From Methanosarcinales archaeon (GTDB taxonomy: Archaea > Halobacteriota > Methanosarcinia > Methanosarcinales > Methanosarcinaceae): 40,721 bases of DNA. The notes beneath the pieces were generated by a model, which saw only the letters and a program-made list of their open reading frames with translations, ran no database searches and was not told the origin of the DNA. The DNA lies in NCBI GenBank assembly GCA_031260345.1, contig JAIRKA010000040.1:1-40721 (forward strand), written 5' to 3'. Positions 18,214 through 27,009 of this stretch are shown piece after piece. The position numbers were made by a program, and so were the translations under genes. Every line of letters begins with the position of its first letter. The stretch's first letter is position 1.

Positions 18214-21200
18214 TCATTTGTTTTCTTCATCTTCTCTTCTTCTGTAGAAAAAGATCAAGAGGAAAATCACGACGGCTGCTCCGAACATTAGAATCACGGA
18301 GTACCATGTCCAAGAAGAAACGCCGCCGCCACCGCCGCCTGAAGAGTTGTTTCCGGGCGGAGGAACTGTTGAATTGTTATCGGGCGGAGTGACTGTCGAA
18401 TTATTGTCGGGCGGAGTGGTCGAATTGTTTCCGGGAGGAACGACCGTTGCATTGCCGGTTCCGCTGCCACCGCCGCCGCCACCGTTGCCTGACGGAACAT
18501 ATCTCCAGAAGAATACCGGATAGTCCTGTCCTTCTAAAACGTACCAAATAAAAGAAGCATTGGGCGCGGATGAAATGCTCCAGCTTTCTGTTACACCGCT
18601 TTCATCCGGATTTTTAGGGGCGTTTAAGAACGTCGCAATTCTCATTAAATCTGCAGAAGATTTTGGATTGGCAAAAATGTCGCCTTCGGCGTTGTTACCC
18701 TCTCTGAAGAAACTGAATTGAATCGGGTTTATCGATTGGTCTTTGACAGTGCCTGCAAAACCGCCGACATTGTTGTTGCCTGCTTCAAGAACATCGCCGA
18801 CAGCGTAGCAATTTTCTATAAGAGAAGTATCAGTGCCCGACCCTGCGGATTCAAGTATCCCGACAAAACCGCCGACATAATAGATGCTGCTGCCGCTGCC
18901 TGTCACATTTCCTCTTGCATAACAATTAGAAACGGTTGTATGTATGAGACGGCCGGCAAAACCGCCAATCAAAGACGCGCCGGTGACATCACCCGTGGCA
19001 TAACTGACAGAAACAGTTGAATTAACGAGATTGGCTGCAAAACCGCCGACAAATTGAGACGAATCGCCGCCGCCGGTGACAGTGCCTTCTGCATAACAAC
19101 GAGTAATGATTGTATTTTGGAGAGAACCGCCAAAACCGCCAATGATGTACGACGAGCTTCCGCCAACGACAATTCCGGTAACGCTTCCTGAGGCTGAACT
19201 CTTATCAATTTGGGGTTCTCCCCAAGCAGGGTCACTTCTCCAAGTAACACCGACAAAGCCGCCGATGTTGTTGTTGCCCGTCACATTGCCCAAAGCCGTG
19301 CAATTTTCAATGATGGTTGAATTAGCAATCTGACCGGCAAAACCGCCGACTGAGGTAAAACCTGTGACTGTACCTTCCGCACGGCTGTCAACAATTCCGG
19401 ATCCATTCTGAGCAACACCGGCAAAGCCGCCGACGTGGCTGGCGTTGCTTGTGACACTGCCTCCGGCATAACCGCCGGAAATGGTTGAATTACCGAGATT
19501 GCCGACAAAACCGCCAATCATGCTTGGATAGCCACCGGTTCCGATGACATTTCCGAAAGCTTCACTACTATTAATTACAGAACTCAACTGAATAACACCG
19601 GCAAAGCCGCCGACGTTGCTCATGCCTTCGGCAATGCCATCCGCATAACAATCGGAAACGGTTGAATTTGCGATATTACCGGCAAAACCGCCAACTAAGT
19701 AACTGGCATTGAAAGTGCCTGTGACATCACCTACCGCCCAATTATTAGAAACGGTTGAGTTCTGGAGATTGCCGACAAAACCACCCATCGAGTTCGTACC
19801 GCCGGCTCCGGAGACTGTTCCGGAAGCTGAACTGCCATCAATTCCGGAACTTTCAGAGTTACCGGCAAAGCCGCCGACGTTGGTGTTTCCTATAACACCG
19901 CCTTCTGCATGACAATCAGAAACGATTGTATCATTGAGATTGCCTGCAAAACCGCCGACAAGACTGCTGCCGGTGACAAGTCCAATAGCCGAACTGCCAA
20001 CTATTTCGGTTCCCCCCCAAGCAACACCAACAAAACCGCCGACGTTGCTGCTTCCTGTCACAGTAACATTCGCTTGACTGTTGATTACAGTACTGCCCAG
20101 CATTCCTCCAACCAAACCGCCGACAAGACTATTGCCGCCAACAGAGCCCGCAGCATTACAGTTTTCAATAACAGTATTTTCAGCAAATCCGATTAAAGAG
20201 CCTGTACTGTTTCCGGTATTGCTGACCGCAACATTCGTCAAACGAACATTTGTGATTGTTGCGCTCTCAACGTAACCGAATAAACCGACATTATCCGTTG
20301 AACTGCTGTTACTAAAATTAGAAATTGTGTAATTTTGACCGTCAAAACTTCCCGTAAAAGGTAAAGAACGGCCGATTGGAGCAAATCCCGCAACATTTGT
20401 CATATCAACGTTTTCGACAAGAATGTATGTTGAATCAAGCGTCCAGTTCACAGGGGTTCCCCGAGCGTCAGGAAGACCTGAAGCATTACTGCCGATATTA
20501 ATAAACAATGATTCGTTGACATAAACGATATCCCCCAGAGGGAACCAATAGAATCTCGGGTATGTCATTCCTTCAACGATATACCAAATTTTGGAACTGT
20601 CGGGTGCGGGTGCAATGTCCCAAGGAGAGATTGTATTATCGGTTTGGTTTTTGGGAGCGTTTAAGAAAGTTTGAATTTCCTTTAAAACTGAAGCGGATGC
20701 CGGCACGGCAAAACCGTTGTTTCCGCCGCCGTTATCTACTCTGAAGAAGCTGAATTGAATTGGATTTACGCCGGAGGGTTGGTTTGTTACATTGCCTGCA
20801 AATCCGCCGACATTATTAACGCCTGCAACATTGCCGACAGCGTAGGAATATTCTATAAGCGAGCTGTCAAGATTATTACCCGCCCAAGGATTTCCGATCA
20901 TCCCGACAAAACCGCCGGTATTATTCGTCCATGATTGCGTTCCTATGACAAGGCCCGTGGCGTAACAATTAGAAACGGTTGAATTCGTGATATTCGCAAC
21001 AAACCCGCCGGCTGTAGAATTACCATTAACGGCGCCTGCCGCAAAACAATAAGAAACCACAGATGAATTCGTAAGATAAGCAATAAACCCGCCTGTATTA
21101 TCGCCGCCGCCGTTAACAACGCCTGCCGCAAAACTGTTTTCTATAAAACTTCCATCAACCAGAGCTGCAAAACCACTGACATTAGATCCCCAACATCTGG

Positions 21201-22056
21201 AATCGCCGGAAGCTTGAGAATTATTGATAGAGCTCTGTCCATTAACTAGGCCGACAAAGCCGCCGACACTATTATTTCCAAAAACACTGCCGGAAGCTTG
21301 AGAATTATTGATAGAGCTCTGTCCGCTTACATTGCCTGCAAAACCACCGACGCCATCAGTACTCTGCCCCCCGGTTATAAAAGTGATATTGCCGGAAGCT
21401 TGAGAATTATTGATAGAGCTCTGTCCATTAACTTGGCCGACAAAGCCGCCGATAGCCGAACCGCCAAAATAATTAGTACCGCCGCTTGTAATATCAATTG
21501 CAGCTGAGCTGTTAGAAACAGTTGAATTATTGAGAAAACCGACAAGACCGCCGAAATAACTGTTGATAACAGCACTGCCGGAAGCGTGACAATTTTCAAT
21601 AACTGTATTATCGGCATATCCGATTAAAGAACCGGTAAAGTTGGCATAATTCGTAGGAGTAATCGAAACATAAGTCAAATTAGCATTTGCGATTATTGCA
21701 CTGCCATTAGTGTAACCGAATAAACCGGTGTAGTTTGCTGCCGGAGCAAGATTCAGGTTAGAAATCGTGAAATTTTGACCGTCAAAACTTCCTGTAAACG
21801 GATTGGTTTGATTTCCAATCGGAGTAAAACTGCCGGCAGTAACATTCGACATGTTCACATTACTGTCAAGAATATATGTTGCATCAAGAGTCCAGTTAAC
21901 GGGAGTTCCCTGAGCATCGGGAAGACCTAAGGACCCGTCGCCGATATGAATAAACAATGATTCATTGACATGAATTGTATCTGCCGCCGTAGCGGTACCG
22001 CACGTAACCAAAAGCAAAGCTGCTATGAATAAAATCAAAAATATTTTTCGTGAAAT
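18214..22056 (-). CDS. Large secreted, C-terminally membrane-anchored GLUG-repeat surface protein
   Basis: Dozens of VGGFVG/VGGFAG..S.V.NC.A.G.V.G GLUG units; signal peptide (SRKIFLILFIAALLLVTCGTATAADT); PPDNNST linker; C-terminal TM + RRREDEENK. The first track start is TTG 22038; ATT at 22056 (or 22059) fits SD and signal-peptide n-region better. Confidence 0.88.
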   Translation of the reverse strand: MSRKIFLILFIAALLLVTCGTATAADTIHVNESLFIHIGDGSLGLPDAQGTPVNWTLDATYILDSNVNMSNVTAGSFTPIGNQTNPFTGSFDGQNFTISNLNLAPAANYTGLFGYTNGSAIIANANLTYVSITPTNYANFTGSLIGYADNTVIENCHASGSAVINSYFGGLVGFLNNSTVSNSSAAIDITSGGTNYFGGSAIGGFVGQVNGQSSINNSQASGNITFITGGQSTDGVGGFAGNVSGQSSINNSQASGSVFGNNSVGGFVGLVNGQSSINNSQASGDSRCWGSNVSGFAALVDGSFIENSFAAGVVNGGGDNTGGFIAYLTNSSVVSYCFAAGAVNGNSTAGGFVANITNSTVSNCYATGLVIGTQSWTNNTGGFVGMIGNPWAGNNLDSSLIEYSYAVGNVAGVNNVGGFAGNVTNQPSGVNPIQFSFFRVDNGGGNNGFAVPASASVLKEIQTFLNAPKNQTDNTISPWDIAPAPDSSKIWYIVEGMTYPRFYWFPLGDIVYVNESLFINIGSNASGLPDARGTPVNWTLDSTYILVENVDMTNVAGFAPIGRSLPFTGSFDGQNYTISNFSNSSSTDNVGLFGYVESATITNVRLTNVAVSNTGNSTGSLIGFAENTVIENCNAAGSVGGNSLVGGLVGGMLGSTVINSQANVTVTGSSNVGGFVGVAWGGTEIVGSSAIGLVTGSSLVGGFAGNLNDTIVSDCHAEGGVIGNTNVGGFAGNSESSGIDGSSASGTVSGAGGTNSMGGFVGNLQNSTVSNNWAVGDVTGTFNASYLVGGFAGNIANSTVSDCYADGIAEGMSNVGGFAGVIQLSSVINSSEAFGNVIGTGGYPSMIGGFVGNLGNSTISGGYAGGSVTSNASHVGGFAGVAQNGSGIVDSRAEGTVTGFTSVGGFAGQIANSTIIENCTALGNVTGNNNIGGFVGVTWRSDPAWGEPQIDKSSASGSVTGIVVGGSSSYIIGGFGGSLQNTIITRCYAEGTVTGGGDSSQFVGGFAANLVNSTVSVSYATGDVTGASLIGGFAGRLIHTTVSNCYARGNVTGSGSSIYYVGGFVGILESAGSGTDTSLIENCYAVGDVLEAGNNNVGGFAGTVKDQSINPIQFSFFREGNNAEGDIFANPKSSADLMRIATFLNAPKNPDESGVTESWSISSAPNASFIWYVLEGQDYPVFFWRYVPSGNGGGGGGSGTGNATVVPPGNNSTTPPDNNSTVTPPDNNSTVPPPGNNSSGGGGGGVSSWTWYSVILMFGAAVVIFLLIFFYRRREDEENK
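18352..18440 (-). repeat. Minisatellite coding for the Pro/Asn/Ser/Thr linker (PPDNNSTV)n
   Basis: Repeated cgggcggag(t/g)(g)actgt(c/t)gaatt(a/g)tt units on + strand. Confidence 0.7.
21204..21426 (-). repeat. Three near-identical about 36-bp DNA repeats within the GLUG gene
   Basis: gccggaagcttgagaattattgatagagctctgtcc at about 21204-21240, 21290-21324, 21391-21426. Confidence 0.85.
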
Positions 22057-22298
22057 AATTATCCTCTCCTTCCTTTAAACATGAGGGAATTAGATATAAT
22101 AACGTCTGAATAATAGTATTTATATTTATTTGCAACAATAATAAATATAAACATGTAACGTGAAGGAAAAGATACACAAAAATGATTTTTAAGAGATATA
22201 TGTTCAAATGACGCGTCAAAAAGAACAGAAATGGAAGTTTTTGCTGTAAATTTTTAAATCAATTTTCAATACAATTTCAAAACAAAAGCTGTAAGTTT

Positions 22299-23564
22299 TC
22301 AGGAACTTTTCGTTTCTGTTTTCACTTCAGACAAACCCTGCCGATAGAAATTTTTATTGAAAGCGACGGCGATTGAAAGAAGCACGATTCCGATTCCGCA
22401 GTAAACAACAAGCGTCTGAACGGGAACAATATCTGCCATCGGGCCGAAGAACAGCATTCCAAACGGCATGAGTGATGTAAAGAGAATCTGCAGCAGTGAA
22501 AAGACGCGTCCTTGTTTGTCAGGATCGACTTTTTCCTGAATCAAACTCATAATCGGCGAATATGTAAACGGCGTTGCCAGACCGACAAGCGCCATCAGCA
22601 CCAAATAAATCCAAAACGTCTGCGTCAGGCCGAAACCAAGTGACAGAGCGCCAAAAGCAAACAGGCCGACAATCAGTGTTTTGACGCGGTTTTTAAACCC
22701 GCCCCAAACACCGATAATCAAGCCGCCGATAAGCGTTCCGATGAAATACGACATTTCATTCACCGTCAAGTAAAGATAATTCGCGCCAAACACCTGCGTC
22801 ACTAACAAAACGCTCAAAAAGGCTGCGGGAACAAATAAAACCGTAAAGAACGCGTAGGTGATGAAAAGCGGCTTAAGAAACGGATGATTCTTACTGTATT
22901 TGAGTCCGTCTTTGAAATCAGCAAAATAGCCTGCCGCAACAGCTTCCAGCGCTCTTTTATGTTTCGGAATAGAGATGAGCAGCAAAATTGAGATACCAAT
23001 GACAGTCGAGATAACGTCAATCATCATAATATATTGGATTTCACCATAAAACAGAACTGCGCCCGCAACAGCAGGAGCTGCCAGATTGACAAGGGATTGA
23101 ATTGAGCCGTTAAAACCGTTGACTTTAATGAGTTTATTCTGCGGCACAATCTGAGGGATTATCGCGTTGACGGCAGGCATTTGAACGCCGGTGGCGACTG
23201 ATCGAATGGCCGCAATGAAGAGAAGCACAGCGATTGACTCGTGTCCTGCCATCATATAAATGATAAGCGCAAGCGTTGCAAGTGCTCTGCCGCTGTCTGC
23301 AATTATAATCAATTTTTTTCGATTGTATTTGTCCGCCCAAACGCCTGAAAAGAATGAAATCGCAAATTGAGGAGCGAAAGAGCACAGGATAATCAGCGTT
23401 GTCATGAGACCGGACCCGGTTGTCAGCGTGATGTACCAAATAATCGCAAACGACACGAGAGATGAGCCGAAAAGCGTAATCGCCTGGCTCCCGAGAAAGA
23501 GAGACGTTTTTTGCTTCCAGTTTGCAAAAAGTCTTTGATTTTCGGCTGCTTGTGAATTTTCGAT
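22299..23564 (-). CDS. Major facilitator superfamily transporter
   Basis: SGVWADKYNRKKLIIIADSGRA MFS motif; multi-TM. N-terminus extended to 23564 (ENSQAAENQRLFANWKQKTSLFLGSQAITLFGSSLVSFAIIWYITL), with GGAGG 8 nt before an ATC codon. The track start 23456 would delete TM1. Confidence 0.85.
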   Translation of the reverse strand: MENSQAAENQRLFANWKQKTSLFLGSQAITLFGSSLVSFAIIWYITLTTGSGLMTTLIILCSFAPQFAISFFSGVWADKYNRKKLIIIADSGRALATLALIIYMMAGHESIAVLLFIAAIRSVATGVQMPAVNAIIPQIVPQNKLIKVNGFNGSIQSLVNLAAPAVAGAVLFYGEIQYIMMIDVISTVIGISILLLISIPKHKRALEAVAAGYFADFKDGLKYSKNHPFLKPLFITYAFFTVLFVPAAFLSVLLVTQVFGANYLYLTVNEMSYFIGTLIGGLIIGVWGGFKNRVKTLIVGLFAFGALSLGFGLTQTFWIYLVLMALVGLATPFTYSPIMSLIQEKVDPDKQGRVFSLLQILFTSLMPFGMLFFGPMADIVPVQTLVVYCGIGIVLLSIAVAFNKNFYRQGLSEVKTETKSS

Positions 23565-23628
23565 AAATGACTCCTCCGGTCTGCGCGCCTGCGAGAAATC
23601 GAAGAAACCGTCAAACTAAAAATAGGTT

Positions 23629-23652
23629 CCTATTTTAAAAGAAAACTTGAGA
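23629..23652 (+). repeat. 24-bp direct repeat, left copy
   Basis: CCTATTTTAAAAGAAAACTTGAGA; identical copy at 24825-24848. Confidence 0.85.
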
Positions 23653-23805
23653 GATGGGATGAATTATTTTTCGTGTAACAATCAGACTTTCCATGCAAAG
23701 CTTATGAAATTACAATATTAAAGCAAATTTTAATAATTAGGAAATTGAATTGATGTTCTTATAGAGGGTGTTCTAAAATTAATTATAAAATGTGGATTTT
23801 AAATC

Positions 23806-24642
23806 ATGGAAGAAACAAACGAATCCGAAAATATATCGGAAGAAGATTTGTGCCGTTATATATAGGACAGTGTTGCCGAAAATATTATCGAATATGAGAT
23901 GGGGCAACAATGGATCATTGATGGTTATAATGAATTGTTAAAATGGATGTAGGGATATGGAGTACTTTCCCACGATATGGCAACGGATTTCAGATTCCCT
24001 GTATTTTATGATCTTGATGATTATAATACCAGGCTTTTACTCAGACTTCAAGAAAAGGCAATTAAAATCTATTATGAATGCATTATCTTGCTTTTAGGAG
24101 GTTCGGCATCAGGTGCTATGGCACGCTGGCGTACATTATTTGAAATGCATGTATTTTTAAAATTTTTAATAAAAAATCCAATCGTATCTGAAGACCTTTT
24201 TATGTTTAAAAAAACAAAAAATGTGGGCATTTATGACTGGGCACGGAAAGTTTTTCCGAAAGGCAGAATTGATTTTTATCATTTTATGAAAAATGTTGAG
24301 CTTAATACAGATAAAGATTTTAGAGATATGGCAAATAAATATAATCACGCAGACCCCACATACTTAATCTCAGATATCGATTCTTATGAAGATAATGATT
24401 TCACAAAACCCAAAAGTTTATTTTCCCCACATGGTTTCATGGAAATCTCAATTATGATTATACTCGAAATGGGTCTAATTAACATGACATTTGTTAATGA
24501 AATTAATAAAAGGTTCGAATTGCCAATTACCAAAGAATATGTAAATTCAATTTCGATCTATAGTGAAAAGTTATTAGAAAAATGGGAAAATTTGGATGAA
24601 AATCAAAGTAATTTAGAAGCATTCACCGAATCAAAATTTTGA
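23806..24642 (+). CDS. DUF5677-like protein of unknown function with two in-frame TAG codons (23863-23865, 23950-23952); amber-readthrough candidate or pseudogene
   Basis: ATG 23806 is in frame with the tracked ORF 23977-24642; MEETNESENISEEDLCRYI[TAG]DSVAENIIEYEMGQQWIIDGYNELLKWM[TAG]GYGVLSHDMATDFRFPVFYDL...GGSASGAMARWRTLFEMHVFLKFL.... Confidence 0.6.
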
Positions 24643-24824
24643 AAGCGGAAAACACTTTAACTTTCATTACTTTTCTTGATACTTAATTTAAGTAATCCTC
24701 GTTTTTTATTCCAATTGCTTTTCAATTCTTCCAATTTCAATCAGTAATCCTCTTTTGATTTTCGTAATTTCCTCTTTTGTGCAAGTTAATAAGTTTTCGT
24801 GCAAAACGGACTTTTCGTGCAAAG

Positions 24825-24848
24825 CCTATTTTAAAAGAAAACTTGAGA
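24825..24848 (+). repeat. 24-bp direct repeat, right copy, followed by a tandem half copy
   Basis: CCTATTTTAAAAGAAAACTTGAGA, then ...GACGGGATGAAAATTAAAAGAAAACGCGGGACGGAATGAAAAT. Confidence 0.85.
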
Positions 24849-24889
24849 CGGGATGAAAATTAAAAGAAAACGCGGGACGGAATGAAAAT

Positions 24890-25045
24890 AAAAATGGAGA
24901 AATGGAGCGGTTTGCGCGCGCGGCGGAGAGGCCGGATCGCCGCTCTGCGCCGCCCGGGCGCCAAAAAGTCGCGTAAGCGATTTTTCAGCAAACGTCGCCC
25001 TCCCCCCTGCCCTCTGATTGACCGCTCCTTCGGGCCGGTCAAATT
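24890..25045 (+). repeat. Copy of the intergenic modular repeat (copy E)
   Basis: ggagcggtttgcgcgcgcgg...AAAAAGTCGCGTAAGCGATTTTTcagcaaacgtcgccctcccccctgccctctgatTGACCGCTCCTTCGGGCCGGTCAaa. Confidence 0.8.
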
Positions 25046-25084
25046 TCCAAAACGCTTAATAACCCCGGCCGCCTTTTTTCGTTC

Positions 25085-25618
25085 ATGGTCAGAGTCGTTT
25101 TAGGCGGAACTTTTGAATCCCTGCATTCCGGTCATTCCGAATTGATTAAAGAAGCGTTCGGAATTCTCAAAGAAGCCGGCTCAGGCGTCGTTCATATCGG
25201 TTTAACTTCTGATGAGATGGCGGCAGGAAAAAACCATGCCGTGTCCGATTACGAGTCGCGCCGAAAAATGCTGAGCGAATTTATTTCAGAATTGCTGAAA
25301 GAAATGAATTTACCGGCTGATTCTTATTTGATTACCCGACTGGATGACCCTTTTGGCCCCTCGGTTTCTGAATATTATGATTATATCGTCGTTTCTCCAG
25401 AAACACGAGTGGGCGCCGAAAAAATTAATGAAATCCGCTGGAATTCCGGTTTGCCCGAATTGAATATTCGCGTCGTTGATTTTGTTTTGGCGGAAGATAC
25501 GATTCCGATTTCAACAACGCGGATTTATAACGGCGAAATCGATCGAAGAGGCCGCCTTCAAAACAAGAAATCGACCTCCTCGGAAATAACTCACAACGAC
25601 GAAAATAAAAATTCATAA
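25085..25618 (+). CDS. coaD: Phosphopantetheine adenylyltransferase (archaeal type)
   Basis: VVLGGTFESLHSGHSELIKEAF...HIGLTSDEMA; YIVVSPETRVGAEKINEIR; ISTTRI. Confidence 0.9.
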   Translation: MVRVVLGGTFESLHSGHSELIKEAFGILKEAGSGVVHIGLTSDEMAAGKNHAVSDYESRRKMLSEFISELLKEMNLPADSYLITRLDDPFGPSVSEYYDYIVVSPETRVGAEKINEIRWNSGLPELNIRVVDFVLAEDTIPISTTRIYNGEIDRRGRLQNKKSTSSEITHNDENKNS

Positions 25619-25685
25619 TCTTACAACCAAATACATCTGTACTGTCATTAACTTTGGAAAAAACTGTTTAATTTCCGAAGAGGTC
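25572..25685. repeat. MITE-like element, copy 2, overlapping the 3' end of coaD
   Basis: GACCTCCTCGGAAATAA ... TTTAATTTCCGAAGAGGTC; same terminal sequence as 6382-6471 with few mismatches. Confidence 0.65.
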
Positions 25686-25791
25686 TAATGAAAAATTAAT
25701 ATATCGGCATCTCCCATTTTTATTGTATAGTTGTTATATTTGCTTGTAATTGAATTGACAGCAATTTTGTCAATCAACAGGAGGATACCTT

Positions 25792-26127
25792 ATGGGCCGC
25801 GTTTTTTCAGAAACAGACATGCGCATTTTCAACAAATTGGTTCCCGAAGCCGGCGGCAGCACGGATTCCGGTGCAGGTCACTCATTTCCGTTCATATTGA
25901 GACCGGTTTCCCACCGTTTTGCCGAAAGCGGCGAAGATTTCAGAGAGCGTCTTTCGCGATTGGACACGGAAGAAGTGGAATATTTGGCGGATCTGGTCCT
26001 TTCCAATCAAGAAGATATCATGAGCTTGGACGAAGAGGATACAGAAAGTTTCTTGGATTTGGTTGAAGACAAAATATCTTTTAACAAGCGCAGAGAATTG
26101 ACGCGCCATCTCGGAATTGTGGGATAA
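25792..26127 (+). CDS. Small acidic conserved-looking hypothetical protein
   Basis: SD AGGAGG (caggaggataccttATG); 111 aa; followed 2 nt later by the endonuclease-IV-like gene. Confidence 0.75.
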   Translation: MGRVFSETDMRIFNKLVPEAGGSTDSGAGHSFPFILRPVSHRFAESGEDFRERLSRLDTEEVEYLADLVLSNQEDIMSLDEEDTESFLDLVEDKISFNKRRELTRHLGIVG

Positions 26128-26129
26128 AT

Positions 26130-26984
26130 ATGGTCAACACAAAAAAACTGAAAACTCATGACAAATTATTGTTCGGCACCGCAGGCGTTCCTGTCAGTTC
26201 CAAAGAGCGCAGCACCGTCAGCGGCATCTCCCGCGTCCGCGAACTCGGACTTGACTGCATGGAGCTTGAATTCGTTCAAGGTGTCCGCATGGGTGAGAAA
26301 ACAGCTGAAGAAGTCAATGCGGCCGCCATCAAAGAAAACATTGCGCTCAGTGTTCACGGCCCGTATTACATTAATTTGAACGCCGTTGAAAAAGAAAAAC
26401 TGGATTCCAGTGTTCAGCGCATATATGAATCCGCACGCATCGGAAATATTTGCTCGGCGACAAATATTGTTTTTCATCCGGCTTTTTATCTCAAAGACGA
26501 CCCGAAAGTTGTTTATGATCGCGTTTTCAGCCTTTTGAAAGAATTGGCCAAACGTTTGGAAGATGACAACATTCCGGTAACGCTTCGCCCCGAGACGACC
26601 GGAAAGGCGACGCAGTTCGGTGACATTGATGAAGTGCTTTCTCTGTCCGCCGAGATTGACGGCGTTTTACCGTGCATTGATTTCTCGCACATTCACGCCC
26701 GCGACGGCAAGCACAATACTTATGAAGAATTCACGCTCATCTTTGAAAAAATTGAAAAAGCGCTCGGAAAAGAAGGGCTTAAAACGATGCATTGCCACAT
26801 TTCCGGTATTGAATATACCTCAAAAGGCGAGAAAAATCATTTGATTTTGGAAGAGTCCGATATGAATTACAAAGATTTGATGAAAGTCTTTAAAGAATTC
26901 AAAGCGTGCGGAACGATTATTTGTGAAAGTCCGAATCTTGAAAACGATGCACTTTTGATGAAAAAAACGTATGAGGCAATTTAA
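26130..26984 (+). CDS. Endonuclease IV-like TIM-barrel (AP endonuclease family 2) protein
   Basis: LLFGTAGVPVSSK..., SVHGPYYINL, TNIVFHPAFYL, LRPETTGKATQFGDIDEVLSL, PCIDFSHIHARDG, HCHISGIEYTSKGEKNH. Confidence 0.88.
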   Translation: MVNTKKLKTHDKLLFGTAGVPVSSKERSTVSGISRVRELGLDCMELEFVQGVRMGEKTAEEVNAAAIKENIALSVHGPYYINLNAVEKEKLDSSVQRIYESARIGNICSATNIVFHPAFYLKDDPKVVYDRVFSLLKELAKRLEDDNIPVTLRPETTGKATQFGDIDEVLSLSAEIDGVLPCIDFSHIHARDGKHNTYEEFTLIFEKIEKALGKEGLKTMHCHISGIEYTSKGEKNHLILEESDMNYKDLMKVFKEFKACGTIICESPNLENDALLMKKTYEAI

Positions 26985-27009
26985 TTCTCTTTTTTCATTT
27001 TCTTTTTTT

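Noticed and set aside
21962-22219. 85-aa ORF overlapping the GLUG gene 5' end
   Set aside because: Out-of-frame overlap with the GLUG signal peptide and AT-rich promoter; no own SD.
24882-25103. 73-aa ORF MKIKMEKWSGLRARRRGRIAALRR...
   Set aside because: Lies entirely in repeat copy E; Arg/Pro-rich translation reflects GC-rich repeat, not a conserved protein.
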